Of a DNA stretch of 64,000 bases, positions 61,380-64,000 are shown piece after piece. Under the pieces are notes generated by a model. The model ran no database searches. It was not told the origin of the DNA and saw only the letters and a list, made by a program, of their open reading frames with translations. The DNA comes from Trogon surrucura. Its lineage: Eukaryota > Chordata > Aves > Trogoniformes > Trogonidae. Location: NCBI GenBank assembly GCA_020746105.1, contig CM036618.1:95102122-95166121 (forward strand), read 5' to 3'. Positions within the stretch are counted from its first letter, which is position 1. Each line of letters begins with the position of its first letter. Made by a program: the position numbers and the translations under genes.

Positions 61380-62972
61380 CTGGGAGAAGGAAAATCCGCC
61401 TGCTATAAGTGAAGATCAGGTTTGAGACCATTTAAAGAGCCTCGAGGCATACAAGTCGATGGGACCTGATGAGATCCATCCACAGGTCCTGAGGGAACTG
61501 ACAGATGAAGTTGCTAGGCCTCTTTCCATCATATTTGAGAGGTCATGGCAGTCTGGTGAAGTACCCCCTGACTGGAAAAGGGGAAACATCACCCCCATTT
61601 TCAAAAAGGGAGAAAAAGAAGATCCAGACAACTAGAGGCTGGTCAGTCTCACCTCTGTGCCTGGCAAGATCATGAAGCAGATCCTTCTGAAGGCTCTCTT
61701 ATGGCACATGGAAAATGAGGAGGGGATTGGTGACAACCAACATGGTTTCACCAAGGGAAAATCCTGCCTGACAAATCTGGTGGCTTTTTACAATGAAGTA
61801 ACAGAATCAGTTGACAAGGGAAGAGCAATTGATGTCATCTACCTGAACTTGTTCAAAGTCTTTGACACTGTCCCGCATGACATCCTGGACTCCAAGTTGG
61901 AAAGACATGGATTTGATGGATGGACCACTTGGTGGATAAGGAACAGGCTGGAAGATCACACTAAAAGAGTTGTGGTCAATGGCTCAATGTCCAAGTGGAG
62001 ACAAATGACAAGTGGTTACCTCAGGGATCAGTACTGGTATCAGTACTATTTAACATCTTTGTCAGTGGCATGGACAGTGGCATCAAGTGCACCCTCAGCA
62101 AGTTTGCCTAAGTTGTGCGGTGCAGTCAACACACTGGAGGGAAGGAATGCCATCCAGAGGGACCCTGACAGGCTTGAGAGGTGGGCCCAGGCCAACCTCA
62201 TGAAGTTTAACAAGGCCAAGTGTAAGGTGCTGCACCTGGGTCGAGGCAATTCCAAGCACAGATAAAGGCTGGGCAATGAGTGGATTGAGAGCAGTCCTGG
62301 GGAGATGAATTTGGGCATGCTGGTGGATGATAAGATCAACATGAGCCAACAGTGTAAGCTTGCAGCTCAGAAAACCAACTGTATCCTTGGGTGCAAGAGA
62401 TGGGTGACCAGCAGGTCAAGGGAGATGATTCTGCCCTTGTGAGACCCCACCTGAAATACTGAGTCCAGCTCTGGAGCCCACAACACAAGAAAGACATGGA
62501 GCTGTTGGAGCGAGTCCAGAGAAGGGCTACCAAGATGGTCAGAGGGCTGGAATACCTCTCCTACAAGGACAGGCTGAGAGAGTTAGGCTTGTTCAGGCTG
62601 GAAGAGAGAAGGCTCCACGGAGACCTTACAGCTGCCTTCCAGTACCTGCAGGGGGTCTACAAAGAAGGCTGGGGAGGGATTTTTTACAAGGGCCTGTGGT
62701 GATAGGATAAGGGGTAATGGGTGGAAGCTGGAAGAGGGTAGGTTTAGACTAGATATGAGGAAGAAGTTCTTTACGCTGAGGGTGGTGAGGCACTGGAACA
62801 GGTTGACCAGGGAAGCTGTGGATGCTCCATCCCTGGAAGTGTTCAAGGCCAGGTTGGATGGAGCATTGAGCAACATGATCTAGTGGGAGATGTTCCTGCC
62901 ATGGCAGGGGGGTTGGAACTAGATGATCTCTGAGGTTGCTTCCAACCCAAAGTATTCTATGATTCTGTGATC
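61380..62972 (+). mobile_element. CR1 LINE, 5'-truncated (plus strand, ~1.6 kb)
   Basis: This is the longest LINE copy in the window. It starts inside ORF2 near the reverse transcriptase N-terminus ([14 protein letters not shown], then [17 protein letters not shown]) and continues through the palm and C-terminal domain to the 3' UTR. It ends with CCAACCCAAAG and the tail TATTCTATGATTCTGTGA at about 62970. Multiple stops and shifts break ORF2. A stop (TAG at about 61633) splits the start from the 202-codon frame at 61657-62265. The C-terminal part continues in another frame ([20 protein letters not shown] near 62500). It is inert. Confidence 0.93.
61395..62265 (+). pseudogene. CR1 ORF2 reverse transcriptase remnant
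   Basis: The frame from 61657 holds the reverse transcriptase motifs NQHGFTKGKSCLTNLVAF and DVIYLNLFKVFDTVPHDIL. The last is the catalytic Asp motif, which in CR1 and related LINEs reads YLDFSKAFD; here the first Asp is Asn. The FADD box is also lost: around 62100 the frame that would hold it reads FA then a TAA stop. The open frame passes this point in a different phase and then regains RLERWAQANLMKFNKAKC and KVLHLGRG. Both catalytic sites are therefore damaged. Confidence 0.88.
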
Positions 62973-64000
62973 AGTGCTGGAAACACAAACCAGTCATTCA
63001 AGGAAGAAGAGATACCATGTGCAACTCCTGAGGCTGGGGGCAAAAAATACCATGTGTAACTCTGGGCTGGGGCCACAGACCAGAAAACTTGTGAGACCAA
63101 CAACATGGATACAGAGAGGATGGCAGGTTCTAGCCTACACGAGTCAATATTTCACATGTAGACACGTGTGAAATGCACATCTCTACACCACAAGCACTTA
63201 AAAGCATGGTAAAGTAAGAACTAGGCAACAAAAAAAGGACATGCTGCTATGTGGATGTGTGTTCAATATGTACATTTTCGAGTGTGGAATCAGGACTACA
63301 CAGGGATGTGTCGTAGGTCTCATGTTACTACCACTGCCACCAGCATTTGGAGTTAAATGACTGGAAATACTATTTTGTACACATAATGGCAAACATTACA
63401 TCATAGCTGGCCAAAGAACAGTTGACAAGATGTTAATCGAACTGCTAATAATTTGTACCTAGAGGAGTTATATTTGTTACTTCTCCGAGTTAATACTGCA
63501 GGAGAGATCACAGATTGTAAATTTCTCTGCTTTTTTTTTTGTGTTAAAATGTTCAGATTCATTGCTATAAGTACTATAATTTTCAAATTCAGAGAGCAGT
63601 CTCTGAGCAAAGACTTGAAATTTTGTGGACACTGATCAAGGTTTTGGGACACTGGAAATGGGCAAAGATAGAGCCTTCTTTAAAAGGATGGAAGAGGCCT
63701 GGAAAACTACAGGGATGTTTAAGTTTTCTTGCCAGAAGAAATACCAGTTCATCAGTCTACTGGCAAACCTTTAAGGGATGGCAAATAACCAACAAATCTT
63801 TGTCATGAACAAGTCATATAAAACTACATCCTGTGACAGAAAACAGGCCTTTTAGATAGAGAAGGAGTAGATACTATATATCTTCAGGTTATTGACACTG
63901 CCTTCAAAAACATTCACAATAACAAAGCTAGAGATTCTTGGATAGAATCTTGGCACAAGTGGGAGGAATAATTTGTGGGTCACAAGTAAAGTGGAAAGAT
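62973..64000. other. Unique non-coding sequence to the window end
   Basis: No gene or mobile element is recognised. A short local duplication is visible: ATACCATGTG-AACTC occurs at about 63010-63030 and again near 63048-63066, each followed by a GGCTGGGG-like phrase. The rest is AT-rich with short random frames. Confidence 0.6.

Overview
The window looks like vertebrate, almost certainly avian, non-coding DNA. The best evidence is a set of CR1 LINE fragments that keep the bird-type 3' tail (repeats of ATTCTATGA, or its complement TCATAGAAT), together with decayed gammaretrovirus-like endogenous retroviruses (ERVs) in AT-rich, stop-dense sequence. I found no convincing host protein-coding exon, tRNA, rRNA or CRISPR. 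The stretch is best read as intergenic or deep intronic.

Layout. Positions 1-14.9 kb are unique AT-rich sequence with a few low-complexity tracts. From 14.95 to 18.39 kb lies a minus-strand ERV remnant: an LTR piece (TATA box, AATAAA), a primer-binding-site-like sequence, a long leader, a GC-rich 5' gag block, a capsid N-terminus, a damaged zinc knuckle, a protease that has lost its catalytic segment, and the first half of reverse transcriptase. From 18.39 to 22.57 kb is a tandem array of about 80 irregular units. Each unit centres on the self-complementary core CCCCAGTAGCCTGGGG, joined by CpG-rich linkers of ACGT type or TTCCG type. It contains a ~600 bp non-repetitive island inside a 710 bp unit that is present twice, apparently without differences. 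From 22.57 to about 24.3 kb a second ERV of the same broad class runs on the plus strand: capsid N-terminus, protease active-site region with its Asp changed to His, then integrase core. The two ERVs are therefore head-to-head, with the array between their 5' ends.

From 24.3 to 25.6 kb is sequence of uncertain origin. From 25.6 to 64 kb is ordinary AT-rich DNA with CR1 fragments on the minus strand (30.88, 36.4-37.1, 47.78, 54.2-55.2 kb) and plus strand (59.35-59.49, 61.38-62.97 kb), plus a probable solo LTR at 48.84-49.62 kb. All mobile-element genes seen here are broken by stops, frameshifts or deletions.

The most distinctive feature is the hairpin-core CpG-rich array between two divergent proviral 5' ends. 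It has higher-order internal duplications (1,102, 710 and 510 bp offsets) that look very recent. Whether it began as LTR U3 sequence, is an independent minisatellite, or is partly an assembly artefact cannot be settled from sequence alone.
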